Shown here: one piece after another, positions 55,698 to 64,000 of the stretch
Numbering within the stretch: the stretch's first letter is position 1
How the letters are laid out: every line of letters starts with the position of its first letter
Assembly (NCBI GenBank): GCA_958295695.1
Contig: OY282363.1
Location: forward strand, 2,918,225-2,982,224
Source: an uncultured Alphaproteobacteria bacterium
GTDB lineage: Bacteria > Pseudomonadota > Alphaproteobacteria > SP197
Length of the DNA: 64,000 nt
Direction of reading: 5' to 3'
Notes under the pieces: model-generated
What the model was told of the DNA's origin: nothing
What the model saw: the letters and a program-made list of their open reading frames with translations, nothing else
Databases searched by the model: none
Program-made: the position numbers and the translations under genes

Positions 55698-56598
55698 CCG
55701 GGCGGATTTCGCGGAGAGCGAGTGCCAGTGGATCCCGCTGCGTGAGGCGACCGCGCATTTCGCGACCCACGCCGGGCCGACGCAGAGCCAGCGGCACATC
55801 AAACCGTTGCACTGGTATGCGGCGTGCCGGCTGGTCGTCGAAGGCGGTTTCGATCCCGACGAGATCACGCCCCGCCCGCCCTTTCGCGTGACCCGCAGGG
55901 GCGCGCGGCGCTGGCTGCACCACGATCCCGACCTGGGCGGCAAGGGCGAGCGGACGGTGTTCGGGGGCCTGAAGACCAAGAACGTGGACGTCGCGGTCGT
56001 GAAGAATGGCGTCGGTCCGGTCCTGGCGATTTCCTGCAAGGGGGCGACCGGAGCCTTTCGCAACCTGACGAATCGCATGGAGGAGGCCGTGGGCGACTGC
56101 ACGAACCTGCACATCGCCTATCCCGCCCTCGTCTGCGGCTATCTTTTCGTCATGCGCGCCAATCGGGAGGAGGACGCGGCGCCCCCGCGGCCCGGAGCGA
56201 GGGCGGAGAACCGGCGCGCCAACGACATCGCCATCGGTGCCGACGGAGGGCCGGTGGAGGCCGTCGTCCGGTTTCACGCCGCCTTGAGGGAACTGGCCGA
56301 CCGGCGCGGCATCCGCGACGACGTGAGCCGGTACGAGGCGGTCGCGCTCGCGCTGGCCGACACAGACGCCGGCGCCGCGAACGCGATTCTGCCGGATTTC
56401 CCGCCGGACGACAGCCCGCTCAGGATCGAGCGGTTCTTCCAGTCGGTCTACCTCCGCTACGACGAGCGATTCGTCTACGCCGCTCCCGACCTGAAGCGCG
56501 TGACCGGGCGGGTGGAATGGTCGCCGGATTCTCCGGCGTTCGACGGCGGGCGTTGCGCGGACCTCGACTACGAGCCACGATGGGCGGACGAAGCCTGA
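55687..56598 (+). CDS. Putative restriction endonuclease paired with the upstream methyltransferase
   Basis: A 303-residue protein with no confident family match. The N-terminus (WYAACRLVVEGGFDPDEITP) looks helical and may bind DNA. The core reads KTKNVDVAVV and, fifteen residues on, LAISCKGATGAF. A D101...S116-C-K118 arrangement after a hydrophobic strand resembles a variant PD-(D/E)xK site. It ends with a mixed alpha/beta part (FFQSVYLRYDERFVYAAP). The overlap with the methyltransferase gene and the shared position strongly suggest a restriction-modification pair; the nuclease call is an inference from context plus the weak motif. Recognition sequence unknown. Confidence 0.6.
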   Translation: MPPDRADFAESECQWIPLREATAHFATHAGPTQSQRHIKPLHWYAACRLVVEGGFDPDEITPRPPFRVTRRGARRWLHHDPDLGGKGERTVFGGLKTKNVDVAVVKNGVGPVLAISCKGATGAFRNLTNRMEEAVGDCTNLHIAYPALVCGYLFVMRANREEDAAPPRPGARAENRRANDIAIGADGGPVEAVVRFHAALRELADRRGIRDDVSRYEAVALALADTDAGAANAILPDFPPDDSPLRIERFFQSVYLRYDERFVYAAPDLKRVTGRVEWSPDSPAFDGGRCADLDYEPRWADEA

Positions 56599-56610
56599 CG
56601 GGAGCCTTCG

Positions 56611-57435
56611 ATGCCGGCGCGCCCCGCCCGCCTCCCCACCGAACGCGAGATCGCCGCCTACGAGGCCGACGGGGCGGTCGCCCTGAAGGGCGTCTACCGG
56701 GACGAATGGATCGCGCTGCTGCGCGAGGGCGTCGCCGAGGCGATGCGGACGTCGGACCGCTACTCCCGGCGCATCCAGGACGAGGGCGAACCGGAGTTCT
56801 TCACCGACTACATCGCGTCGGACCGGGTACCGGCGCTGAGGCGCTTCGCCCTGGAAGGCCCCGCCGCGGAACTGTCGGCGGCGCTGATGCGCTCGAGGCG
56901 GGCGAACTTCCTGTTCGACGGCGTCTTCGTGAAGGAGCCCGGCGCCGCCAAGCCCAGCGTCTACCACCAGGACCAGCCCTACTACTGCGTCGAGGGCCGG
57001 CAGATCGTCGTGCTCTGGGCGCCGCTCGATCCCGTGCCCGCCCATGTCTGCCTGCGCTGCGTCAGGGGCTCCCACACCTGGGGGGCGGCCTTCCGTCCGG
57101 TGCGGTTCCGAGACGGCGGCGGCTTCGGCCGCGCCGCCGACGACGGCTACCCCGACCCGCCCGATGTCGAGAGGGACCACGCCGACAAACTGCTCGCCTG
57201 GGACCTGGAGCCGGGCGACGTCATCGCCTTCCATGGCATGACAATCCACGGCGCGCCCGGCAATCCCCGGACGGGCGTCCGCCGCCGCGCGACGAACACC
57301 ACCTGGGTGGGCGACGACGCGGTCTATGTCGAGCGTCCCGGCGCGATGGAGCCGGACTTCCCCGATTGCGGGCTGAAGGAGGGCGACCCGCTCGACTGCG
57401 CGCGCTTCCCCCGGGTGTTCGAGCGGCGCGCCTGA
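56611..57435 (+). CDS. Phytanoyl-CoA dioxygenase (PhyH) family 2-oxoglutarate/Fe(II) oxygenase
   Basis: A 274-residue PhyH-type dioxygenase. The iron ligands are visible as H-x-D in YHQDQPYY and a distal histidine in MTIHGAPGNP. The 2-oxoglutarate arginine is likely in TGVRRRATNTTWVG. LWAPLDPVPAHVCLRCVRGS has the PhyH core strand. The family hydroxylates acyl-CoAs or small molecules such as ectoine or secondary metabolites. It begins 12 bases after the nuclease gene. Its stop lies opposite the expected end of the cupin-type regulator, whose own stop is missing. Confidence 0.9.
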   Translation: MPARPARLPTEREIAAYEADGAVALKGVYRDEWIALLREGVAEAMRTSDRYSRRIQDEGEPEFFTDYIASDRVPALRRFALEGPAAELSAALMRSRRANFLFDGVFVKEPGAAKPSVYHQDQPYYCVEGRQIVVLWAPLDPVPAHVCLRCVRGSHTWGAAFRPVRFRDGGGFGRAADDGYPDPPDVERDHADKLLAWDLEPGDVIAFHGMTIHGAPGNPRTGVRRRATNTTWVGDDAVYVERPGAMEPDFPDCGLKEGDPLDCARFPRVFERRA

Positions 57436-58040
57436 GCGGGGGTAAACGATCACGCTCGGGACGCGGATCGGGAGCGCGAGCGGCGTCTCGGGCCCGCGGG
57501 GCGCGTCGGCGTCGAAAAAGAGGGAATCGCCGGGCTCCATGCGGTAGCTGCGGCCGCCGTGGCGGTAGTCCATGGCGCCCTCGACGACATAGAGGAACTC
57601 TTGGCCGTCGTGCTGGAAGAGCGGGAACGCCTCGCTCTCGTGGGTCGGCGCGATCGTGTGGGGCTCGACGGCGACCTGTTTGTGGACGCCGTGGCCCAAC
57701 AGCGCGTACCGGTGGCCCGCCCCGGCGCCGCGGCGCTCGATCTTGAGCCCCTCGCCCGCCCTGACGTGGCTCGCGTCGCGCTGCTCCTCGAAGCGCTGGA
57801 AGAGCGCGGTGAACGGCACGTTGAGCGCGCACGCCAGGTTCTTGAGGGTCGTGGGCGACGGAGAGGTCAGGCCGTTCTCGATCTTCGACAGCATGCCGTT
57901 CGAGAGCCCGGCCCGCGAGGCCAGCTCGCCCACGGTCATCCCCTGCTTCCCGCGCTGGGCACTTGGGCCGCCGGCCCGCGGGGGTCCCGGCCGAGCGGCT
58001 CGCCGCGCCGGCCGGAGGGGCCGTCCGAGGCGTCCGTCAC
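57433..58040 (-). pseudogene. XRE-cupin transcriptional regulator, apparently disrupted
   Basis: One leftward frame encodes an XRE helix-turn-helix (MTVGELASRAGLSNGMLSKI then ENGLTSPSPTTLKNLA) followed by a C-terminal cupin (FPLFQHDGQEFLYVVEGAMD, MEPGDSLFFDADAPRGPE, ending PSVIVYPR), the normal layout of a roughly 200-residue regulator. The expected N-terminus is in another frame: a GTG at 58040, overlapping the cold-shock stop (GTGA), opens VTDASDGPSGRRGEPLGRD, which matches the usual opening, then hits TGA at 57936. Joining the two needs an indel. The cupin frame also has no stop at its natural end near 57436 and runs on antisense to PhyH. I therefore call it broken; an assembly error is possible. 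Confidence 0.6.
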
Positions 58041-58255
58041 GGACCGTCGTCGAGATGGCCGGGCGCGAGCCGGTGGGCCAGCGGCCCCAGCGCGTCGTGG
58101 CGCACCATGAAGTGGACGGCCATGCCGACCGCGAGGTCGTCGGCCTCGACCGATCCCGCGCCGTCGACATGGAAGACCATGTCGGCGCCGCCGTCGGTCG
58201 GACGCACGAAGCCGTAGGCCCTGGCGCGGTCGAGCCACACGATCTCGCCGTTCAT
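58037..58255 (-). CDS. Cold-shock domain protein, divergent
   Basis: A 72-residue single CSD protein. It opens MNGEIVWLDRARAYGFVRPT, where the RNP-1 like motif K-G-F-G-F-I is replaced by R-A-Y-G-F-V, then DMVFHVDGAG in place of DVFVHxSA. It is therefore a diverged CspA-type nucleic-acid binder. Its stop overlaps the start of the disrupted XRE-cupin gene (GTGA). It is divergent from the rimP operon promoter. Confidence 0.8.
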   Translation of the reverse strand: MNGEIVWLDRARAYGFVRPTDGGADMVFHVDGAGSVEADDLAVGMAVHFMVRHDALGPLAHRLAPGHLDDGP

Positions 58256-58342
58256 GGCGCCACGTTCGGGCCGCGGCGCCCGGACTGTCAAGCCGGCCCC
58301 TCCGCGCCGCCGGCGGTCGGAGGGAACGGGCGGCGAAAAGGC

Positions 58343-58370
58343 TTGCTCTCGCCGTCCCGGCGGCTAGTAT
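58343..58370 (+). promoter_or_regulatory. Candidate promoter of the rimP-nusA-infB operon
   Basis: TTGCTC at 58343-58348 and TAGTAT at 58365-58370 are 16 bases apart, a plausible sigma-70 pair. Transcription would start near 58377, giving a leader of about 150 bases before rimP. Confidence 0.45.
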
Positions 58371-58409
58371 CGCGCCGCCTCGAAGCATGGCCTTCCGGGC
58401 AGTTCACGG

Positions 58410-58426
58410 GTGGGCCGCTGGCCCAC
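58410..58426 (+). terminator. Leader hairpin upstream of rimP (possible attenuator)
   Basis: A 7-bp stem, gtgggcc and ggcccac with loop gct, is followed by cttctcgttt. It is a short terminator-like hairpin placed in the operon leader, between the candidate promoter and rimP. It could attenuate the operon, as leader hairpins before nusA operons are common, but the T-run is interrupted and the stem is modest. Confidence 0.35.
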
Positions 58427-58525
58427 CTTCTCGTTTGGGTCCCTTGATGTTGCGCGGAGTCGTCGCCCGGCGCGCGAGCGACCGTTCGACGGTCCGGCCC
58501 CCCGGCTTCGCGCGGGGTAGGATGC

Positions 58526-59041
58526 ATGAGCCTTGCAGGCGCGATCGAACGTCTGATCGACCCGACCGTCGAGGCGATGGGATTCCGGGTGGTGCGCGTG
58601 AAGATGCTGACGCGGCCCCGGAGGACCTTGCAGGTGATGGCCGAGCGCGCCGACGGCTCGACGGTGACGGTCGAGGACTGCGCGCTGATCAGCCGGGCCG
58701 TCGGCGTCCTGCTGGACGCCGAGGACCCGATCCGGGGGGCCTACGACCTGGAGGTCGGCTCCGCGGGCGTCGACCGGCCGCTGGTGCGCCCGGAGGACTT
58801 CGACCGGTTCGCCGGTTTCGAGGCGCGGGTCACGGTCGATCCGCCGCGGGACGGGCGGCGCGGGTTCCGCGGCAGGATCGCCGGCATGGCCGACGGTCGT
58901 GTCCGTCTCGAGCGGGACGGCGGCCTCGTCGCCGACCTGCCCTTCGACGGGATCGTGGACGCGAAGCTCGTCCCGACCGACGAGCTGGTGAAGGCGACGC
59001 CGCCGTCTCGCGACGGCGCGGGCGCCGGAAAAACGGAGTGA
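58526..59041 (+). CDS. rimP: Ribosome maturation factor RimP
   Basis: A 171-residue protein. The N-terminal domain (IERLIDPTVEAMGFRVVRVK, then VMAERADGSTVTVEDCALIS) and the middle YDLEVGSAGVDRPLVRPEDF with an SH3-like C-terminal half are diagnostic. It assists 30S maturation with S19 and related proteins. The stop overlaps a GTG upstream of nusA (GTGA), so the genes may be coupled. First gene of the rimP-nusA-ylxR-infB-rbfA operon. Confidence 0.95.
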   Translation: MSLAGAIERLIDPTVEAMGFRVVRVKMLTRPRRTLQVMAERADGSTVTVEDCALISRAVGVLLDAEDPIRGAYDLEVGSAGVDRPLVRPEDFDRFAGFEARVTVDPPRDGRRGFRGRIAGMADGRVRLERDGGLVADLPFDGIVDAKLVPTDELVKATPPSRDGAGAGKTE

Positions 59042-59046
59042 ACGAC

Positions 59047-60648
59047 ATGGCCGCAACGGACGCCGTCGCGTCGGAGGTTATCCATCGGGAACTGATCCAG
59101 ATCGCCGACGCGGTGGCGCGCGAGAAGGACATCGAGCGCGAGATCGTCGTCGAGGCGATGGAGCAGGCCATCCAGCACGCCGGCAAGCGCAAGTACGGCC
59201 AGGAACTCGACATCCGCGCGACGATCGACCGCGTCTCGGGCGCGGTGGCGCTGCAGCGTTTCATCGAGGTGGTCGAGCTCGACGACATCGAGGCTCCCGG
59301 CGCCCAGATGTCGATCGAGGACGCGCGGCAGCGGAACCCGATCGCCCAGATCGGCGATTTCATCGCCGAGGATCTGCCGCCCATCGAGTTCGGCCGCATC
59401 GCCGCCCAGACCGCGAAACAGGTGATCGTGCAGAAGGTGCGCGAAGCCGAACGCGAGCGGCAGTACGGCGAGTACAAGGACCGCATCGGCGAGATCGTCA
59501 ACGGGCTCGTGAAGCGTCCCGAGCACGGCAACTGGATCATCGACCTCGGCAAGGCCGAGGCCATGTTGCGCCGCGACGAGTGTCTGCCGCGCGAGATCCT
59601 GCGCCGCGGCGACCGCGTGCGCGCCTACATCTACGACGTGCGCCAGGAGCCGCGCGGTCCGCAGGTCTTCATCAGCCGCACCCATCCCCAGTTCATGGCG
59701 AGGCTCTTCGCCCAGGAGGTGCCGGAAATCTACGACGGCATCATCGAGATCAAGGCCGTCGCCCGCGACCCCGGGAGCCGCGCCAAGATCGCCGTGATGT
59801 CGAACGACAGCTCGATCGATCCCGTGGGCGCCTGCGTCGGCATGCGCGGCAGCCGCGTGCAGGCGGTCGTCTCGGAGCTCGGCGGCGAGAAGATCGACAT
59901 CATCCCCTGGTCGCCCGACACCGCGACCTTCGTCGTGAACGCGCTGCAGCCCGCCGAGGTCGCCAAGGTGGTCATGGACGAGGAGGACCGCCGCATGGAG
60001 GTGGTCGTGCCCGACGACCAGCTTTCGCTCGCCATCGGGCGGCGCGGCCAGAACGTGCGTCTGGCCTCGCAGCTCGTCTCCTGGGACATCGACATCACGA
60101 CCGAGACCGACGAGAGCGAACGGCACGTCGAGGAGATGCGCATGCGCTCCGAGCACCTCATGGACGCGCTCGACGTCGACGACGTCCTCGCCCGGTTGCT
60201 GGTGACCGAAGGCTTCGGCGAGGCCGACGAGGTGGCCTACATCCCCGTCGAGGAGCTGGCCTCCATCGAGGGCCTCGACGGCGCCATCGCCCAGGAGCTG
60301 CAGAACCGCGCCCTCCAGTTCGTCGAAGAGCGCGACCGCCAGATGGACGAACGCCGGCGCGCGCTGGGCGTGGACGACGCCGTGGCCGCGATCGCGGGCC
60401 TCACGCCCACCATGCAGGTGGAGCTGGGCGAGAGGGGCGTCAAGACGCTCGACGACCTGGGCGACCTCGCCGGCGACGAACTGATCGAGGACTACCTGCC
60501 CGGCAGCTACCTCACGCTCGACGACGCCAACGCCATCGTCATGGCCGCGCGCGCCCACTGGTTCGAGGACGGGGAGGCCGCGGAGGACGGGCGCGGCGAC
60601 GCCGGGCCGGCCGAGGCCGAGGCGGCCGGGGAGGAGATGGCGTCTTGA
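59047..60648 (+). CDS. nusA: Transcription termination/antitermination factor NusA
   Basis: A 533-residue NusA. The N-terminal polymerase-binding domain has [20 protein letters not shown], then an S1 domain, then two KH domains with [20 protein letters not shown] and [19 protein letters not shown]. The C-terminal part has two AR-like HhH modules ([35 protein letters not shown]). It modulates pausing, termination and antitermination. ACGGAG lies eight bases before the ATG at 59047; a GTG at 59038 overlapping the rimP stop is an alternative start adding three residues. Confidence 0.97.
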   Translation: MAATDAVASEVIHRELIQIADAVAREKDIEREIVVEAMEQAIQHAGKRKYGQELDIRATIDRVSGAVALQRFIEVVELDDIEAPGAQMSIEDARQRNPIAQIGDFIAEDLPPIEFGRIAAQTAKQVIVQKVREAERERQYGEYKDRIGEIVNGLVKRPEHGNWIIDLGKAEAMLRRDECLPREILRRGDRVRAYIYDVRQEPRGPQVFISRTHPQFMARLFAQEVPEIYDGIIEIKAVARDPGSRAKIAVMSNDSSIDPVGACVGMRGSRVQAVVSELGGEKIDIIPWSPDTATFVVNALQPAEVAKVVMDEEDRRMEVVVPDDQLSLAIGRRGQNVRLASQLVSWDIDITTETDESERHVEEMRMRSEHLMDALDVDDVLARLLVTEGFGEADEVAYIPVEELASIEGLDGAIAQELQNRALQFVEERDRQMDERRRALGVDDAVAAIAGLTPTMQVELGERGVKTLDDLGDLAGDELIEDYLPGSYLTLDDANAIVMAARAHWFEDGEAAEDGRGDAGPAEAEAAGEEMAS

Positions 60649-61259
60649 GCGCGGCGCCCGACACGCGCGGCCCCGCCGCCGGCGCCATGCGGCGCTGCCT
60701 GGCGACCGGCGAAAGCAGGGCCGCCGGCGGTCTGGTGCGCTTCGTGCTGGCGCCCGACGGCCGTGTCGTGCCCGACCTCGCCGAGCGCCTGCCCGGCCGG
60801 GGCGCCTGGGTGTCGGCGAACCGCGACGCGCTCGGCCGCGCGGTCGCCAAGGGTCTCTTCGCGCGCGGCTTCAGGAGCCGGGCGCGGGCCGACGCCGGCA
60901 TGGCCGACACCGTCGAGCGCCTGCTGGCCGGCCGCGTGGGCGAGTTGCTCGCCATGGCCCGCCGGGCCGGCGACGCGGTCGTCGGCTTCGAGAAATGCCG
61001 CGCGCTGGCCGGCCGCGGCGATCCGCTGTTGCTGCATGCCCGCGATGGCTCTATGGACGGGTTGCGCAAGCTGGCCGGCGCCGGCGCCGGACGCGCCATA
61101 CGGGTCCTGGACGGCCGGGAGCTCGGCGCGCCGTTCGGCCGCGCCCGGGCCGTTCACGTCGCCGTCGCGTCCGGCGGTCTGGCGCGGAAGATCGCGCGCG
61201 AGTGCTCGCGGCTGGCCGGTTTCCGGCCCTCGGCCGCCGGCGGGAAGGAAGGACGGTAG
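60645..61259 (+). CDS. YlxR-family RNA-binding protein with C-terminal L7Ae-like domain
   Basis: A 204-residue protein. Residues about 15-85 match YlxR (DUF448): [40 protein letters not shown]. The C-terminal part (about 100-185: [38 protein letters not shown]) looks like an L7Ae/L30e-like RNA-binding domain, a fusion common in alphaproteobacteria. The start must be the TTG at 60645, because the frame lacks an earlier ATG and GAGGAG sits eight bases upstream; it overlaps the nusA stop (TTGA). YlxR interacts with RNA polymerase or ribosome-assembly RNA in studied bacteria. Confidence 0.88.
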   Translation: MSAAPDTRGPAAGAMRRCLATGESRAAGGLVRFVLAPDGRVVPDLAERLPGRGAWVSANRDALGRAVAKGLFARGFRSRARADAGMADTVERLLAGRVGELLAMARRAGDAVVGFEKCRALAGRGDPLLLHARDGSMDGLRKLAGAGAGRAIRVLDGRELGAPFGRARAVHVAVASGGLARKIARECSRLAGFRPSAAGGKEGR

Positions 61260-61261
61260 CG

Positions 61262-63835
61262 ATGGCGGGTGCGGACGACACGGACAAGAAGCCCAAGACG
61301 CTGAGCCTCAACCGTCCCGGACGGCTCGAGCTCAGGACGACCGAGGACGGCGGCCAGGTGCGCCAGAGCTTCAGCCACGGCCGCTCGCGTCAGGTCGCCG
61401 TCAAGGTCAAGAAGCGCCGGGTGATCCGGCCCGGCCGGACCGAGGCCGATCCCGCGCCCGAGCGGAGGGCGGCCGAGCCGAAGGTCGAGGCCGAGAAGGC
61501 GCCGCGGCCCGCCGCGGCCGACGTCGCCGCCGAGGCGGTGCGCGCGCCCCTGGTCCTCAGGAACCTGACCGCCGAGGAGCGCGAGGGCCGCCTCCGCGCG
61601 CTGGAGCAAGCCAGACAGGTCGAGGCGCGGGCGCGCAGGCAGGCCGAGATCGACGCGATCCGCCGGGTCGAGGAGGAAGCGCGCCTGACGACCGAGCGCG
61701 TCGCGGCCGAGAAGCGCGCCAGGGAGGAGGAGGAGCGCCGCCGGCGGGAGGAAGAGGCGCGCGTCAAGGCCGAGGAGCAGGCCAAGCGTCTGGACGGGCC
61801 GGACCCGTCCGGGACCGCCGCGCCCAAGCCGGCCTCCCCCGCCGACGACAAGGACGAGCTCCGCCGCGGAAAACGCGACAGGCGCTCCCCGCTGGCGCCC
61901 AAGACCCGTCCCGGCGACCGCCGGCGCGGCGGCAAGCTGACCGTCGCCCAAGCGCTCTCGGGCGACAGCGAGGAGGAGCGCTCCCGCAGCCTGGCCGCGG
62001 CCCGGCGCGCCCGCGAGAAGCTGCGCCAGCAGCAGGCCGGCCAGCAGGCATCGAGCGGCCCCGCCAAGAAGATCGTGCGCGAGGTGATCCTGCCCGAGGC
62101 GATCTCGGTCGGCGAGCTCGCCAACCGCATGGCCGTGCGCGGCGGCGAGGTGGTCAAGAAGCTGATGCAGATGGGCCAGATGGTCACCGTCAACCAGACG
62201 ATCGACGCCGACGACGCCGAGCTCCTGGTCGAGGAATTCGGCCACAGGGTCCGCCGCGTCTCCGCGGCCGACGTCGAGGTCGGCCTCAAGCAGGACGACG
62301 ACCCCGACGAGCTGAAGCAGCCGCGTCCGCCCGTGGTCACGATCATGGGCCATGTGGACCACGGCAAAACCTCCCTGCTCGACGCCCTGCGCAAGACCGA
62401 CGTGGTCTCGGGCGAGGCCGGGGGCATCACCCAGCACATCGGCGCCTACCAGGTGCGGCTCGCGGGCGGCGGGCGCATCACGTTCCTGGACACGCCGGGC
62501 CACGCGGCCTTCACGGCCATGCGCGCCCGCGGCGCGGGCGTCACGGACATCGTCGTGCTGGTCGTGGCCGCCGACGATTCGGTCATGCCCCAGACCCGCG
62601 AGGCCATCGACCACGCGCGGGCCGCCGGCGCGCCGATCATCGTGGCGATCAACAAGTCGGATCTGCCCGGCGCCGACCCCGGCAAGGTGCGTCAGGACCT
62701 CCTGCGGCACGACCTGGTCGTCGAGAGCATGGGCGGCGAAGTCCTCGACATCGAGGTCTCGGCCCTCAAGGGCGCCGGCCTCGAAAGGCTGGAGGAGGCG
62801 ATCCTGCTGCAGGCCGAGATCCTGGAGCTCGGAGCCAATCCCGAGCGCGACGCGCAGGGCGTCGTCGTCGAGGCCAAGCTCGAGAAGGGCCGCGGCGCCG
62901 TCTCGACCGTCCTGGTCCAGCGCGGCACGCTCAATGTCGGCGACACGGTCGTCGCCGGCAAGGAGTGGGGCCGCATCCGCGCGCTCGTCGACGACCGCGG
63001 CGGGACCGTGAAGGCGGCGCGGCCGTCCGCGCCGGTCGAGGTTCTGGGCCTTTCGGGCGCACCGGTCGCGGGCGACGAGTTCTTCGTCGTCGAGGGCGAG
63101 AAACGCGCCCGCGAGATCGCGGCCTACCGCGGGGGGCAGGAGCGCCAGGAGAAGATCGCGTCGGCCGGCCGCAGCTCGGTCGAGCAGCTCTTCGCCAACA
63201 TCGCGGCCGGCGAGGCCAGGGACCTGCCGGTCGTCGTCAAGGCCGACGTGCACGGCTCCGCCGAGGCGATCGCCCACAGCCTGGAGCAGCTCGGCACCGA
63301 GGAGGTCAAACCGCGCGTCCTGGTTTCGGCCGTGGGCGGCGTCAGCGAAAGCGACGTCACGCTCGCCAAGGCGTCCAACGCCGTCGTCCTCGGCTTCAAC
63401 ATCCGCGCCAACAGCCAAGCGCGCCAGCTGGCCGAGAGGGAAGGCGTCGAGATCCGCTACTACCGGATCATCTACGAGCTTCTGGACGACGTGAAGGCCA
63501 TGCTTTCGGGCCTCCTGACGCCGGAGTCGGAAGAGAAGGTGCTGGGCGCCGCCCAGGTGCTGGAGACCTTCGAGATTTCCAGGATCGGACGCATCGCGGG
63601 CTGCCGCGTGATGGACGGTCTGGTGCACCGGGGCGCGAAGGTCAGGCTCCTGCGCGACGGCCGCGTCCTGTTCGACGGCGCGATCAAGGCGCTCCGCCAC
63701 CACAAGGACGAGGTGCGGGAGATCAAGCGGGGCGCCGAGTGCGGCATCCAGCTCGACGGCCACCGGGACATCGAGGTCGGCGACGAGATCGAGGCCTACG
63801 AGATCGTGGAGGTCGCGCGCACGCTCGATGCCTAG
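61262..63835 (+). CDS. infB: Translation initiation factor IF-2
   Basis: An 857-residue IF-2. The N-terminal region (about 1-270) is charged, with an EAR-rich helix ([20 protein letters not shown]), as in long alphaproteobacterial forms. An IF2_N module contains [20 protein letters not shown]. The GTPase domain has [20 protein letters not shown], the switch [15 protein letters not shown] and NKSDLPGAD. Domains II-IV end with IELDD-like C2 segments. It delivers fMet-tRNA to the 30S subunit. GGGAAGGAAGG precedes the ATG two bases after ylxR. Confidence 0.97.
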   Translation: MAGADDTDKKPKTLSLNRPGRLELRTTEDGGQVRQSFSHGRSRQVAVKVKKRRVIRPGRTEADPAPERRAAEPKVEAEKAPRPAAADVAAEAVRAPLVLRNLTAEEREGRLRALEQARQVEARARRQAEIDAIRRVEEEARLTTERVAAEKRAREEEERRRREEEARVKAEEQAKRLDGPDPSGTAAPKPASPADDKDELRRGKRDRRSPLAPKTRPGDRRRGGKLTVAQALSGDSEEERSRSLAAARRAREKLRQQQAGQQASSGPAKKIVREVILPEAISVGELANRMAVRGGEVVKKLMQMGQMVTVNQTIDADDAELLVEEFGHRVRRVSAADVEVGLKQDDDPDELKQPRPPVVTIMGHVDHGKTSLLDALRKTDVVSGEAGGITQHIGAYQVRLAGGGRITFLDTPGHAAFTAMRARGAGVTDIVVLVVAADDSVMPQTREAIDHARAAGAPIIVAINKSDLPGADPGKVRQDLLRHDLVVESMGGEVLDIEVSALKGAGLERLEEAILLQAEILELGANPERDAQGVVVEAKLEKGRGAVSTVLVQRGTLNVGDTVVAGKEWGRIRALVDDRGGTVKAARPSAPVEVLGLSGAPVAGDEFFVVEGEKRAREIAAYRGGQERQEKIASAGRSSVEQLFANIAAGEARDLPVVVKADVHGSAEAIAHSLEQLGTEEVKPRVLVSAVGGVSESDVTLAKASNAVVLGFNIRANSQARQLAEREGVEIRYYRIIYELLDDVKAMLSGLLTPESEEKVLGAAQVLETFEISRIGRIAGCRVMDGLVHRGAKVRLLRDGRVLFDGAIKALRHHKDEVREIKRGAECGIQLDGHRDIEVGDEIEAYEIVEVARTLDA

Positions 63836-64000
63836 GCGAAAGAGGGCCGGAGGGCCCGGCCAGCGTCAGCTCAGGGTCGGCGAGGAGATCCGCCACGTTC
63901 TCGCCGACATGTTCGCCCGGGGCGATGTGCGCGACGCCGCCTTGGCGGGCCGCGCGATCACGGTCTCGGAGGTCCGCATGAGCCCGGATCTGCGCCACGC
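63828..64000 (+). CDS. rbfA: Ribosome-binding factor A, 5' part
   Basis: The ATG lies within the last codons of infB (8-base overlap) and the frame reaches the right edge of the window after 57 residues. [20 protein letters not shown] and [14 protein letters not shown] are typical of RbfA, a cold-shock KH-like protein that helps mature the 30S subunit. The position after infB in the nusA operon is the standard one. Partial because of the window edge. Confidence 0.9.
   Translation, partial: MPRRKRAGGPGQRQLRVGEEIRHVLADMFARGDVRDAALAGRAITVSEVRMSPDLRH

Noticed and set aside
55567-57432. Leftward reading frame continuing past the cupin regulator through the PhyH and nuclease genes
   Set aside because: The translated sequence there is antisense to well-supported genes and has no domain; the open frame reflects high GC and lost stop, not a long protein.

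Overview
The window is very GC-rich chromosomal DNA (clearly above 65-70% by eye) from an alphaproteobacterium, probably an environmental, metabolically versatile heterotroph. Three blocks support this. One is the order rpsT / dnaA - dnaN - recF - gyrB, flanked by mutM, ubiE-ubiB, coaBC and dut. Another is the rimP-nusA-ylxR-infB-rbfA operon. The third is the DUF2244/nth pair. A crotonyl-CoA carboxylase/reductase homologue, CcmG/CcdA-type thiol redox genes and an oxygen-style cobalamin gene set (cobA, cobB, cobK with cbiD) fit as well. I saw no rRNA, tRNA, CRISPR array or intact insertion sequence.

Layout. 1-3.7 kb: tail of an ABC-transporter ATPase, an aminotransferase, a CcmG-TlpA-CcdA thiol-redox operon and an alkyltransferase-like repair protein. 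3.8-10.5 kb: peptide-type binding protein, AI-2E-family exporter, O-methyltransferase, ornithine cyclodeaminase-like protein, Sel1-repeat protein and AlkA-type glycosylase. 10.7-17.1 kb: aminotransferase, then a leftward operon holding a cobalamin-binding mutase-like protein, a Ccr-like reductase, a DUF898 membrane protein and an M48 protease. 17.3-21.2 kb: PadR-like regulator, decayed MazEF remnant, class III aminotransferase and TPR protein. 21.3-25 kb: HpaB-family flavin monooxygenase, RidA and DUF1028 genes opposite a LysR regulator. 25-29.3 kb: a leftward operon of a His-rich unknown, a His-rich TPR protein and an SDR. 29.5-31.5 kb: greA, DUF2244, nth. 31.5-37.5 kb: cyclase, then divergent cobalamin genes (cbiD-cobK and cobA-cobB-MFS exporter). 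37.7-44.8 kb: gyrB, recF, dnaN, dnaA, rpsT, all leftward. 45-52 kb: mutM, then ubiE-ubiB, coaBC-dut, moeB/thiF-like, DsrE-like, methyltransferase. 52.3-58.3 kb: thioesterase, M24-fold hydrolase, a putative restriction-modification pair, PhyH dioxygenase, a disrupted XRE-cupin regulator and a cold-shock protein. 58.3 kb to the end: rimP-nusA-ylxR-infB-rbfA.

Two genome-wide habits stand out. Start/stop overlaps of the ATGA/GTGA/TTGA type are frequent and suggest pervasive translational coupling. A family of palindromic intergenic repeats, built around inverted CTCGGG(G/A)YGAGGG and CGTATCGAGGG blocks, occurs at six places, mostly between convergent genes.

For follow-up, the most interesting loci are the B12-binding mutase-like gene next to a Ccr homologue with an altered CO2-pocket residue, the three-gene histidine-rich operon, the putative restriction-modification pair, and the broken regulator and toxin-antitoxin remnants.
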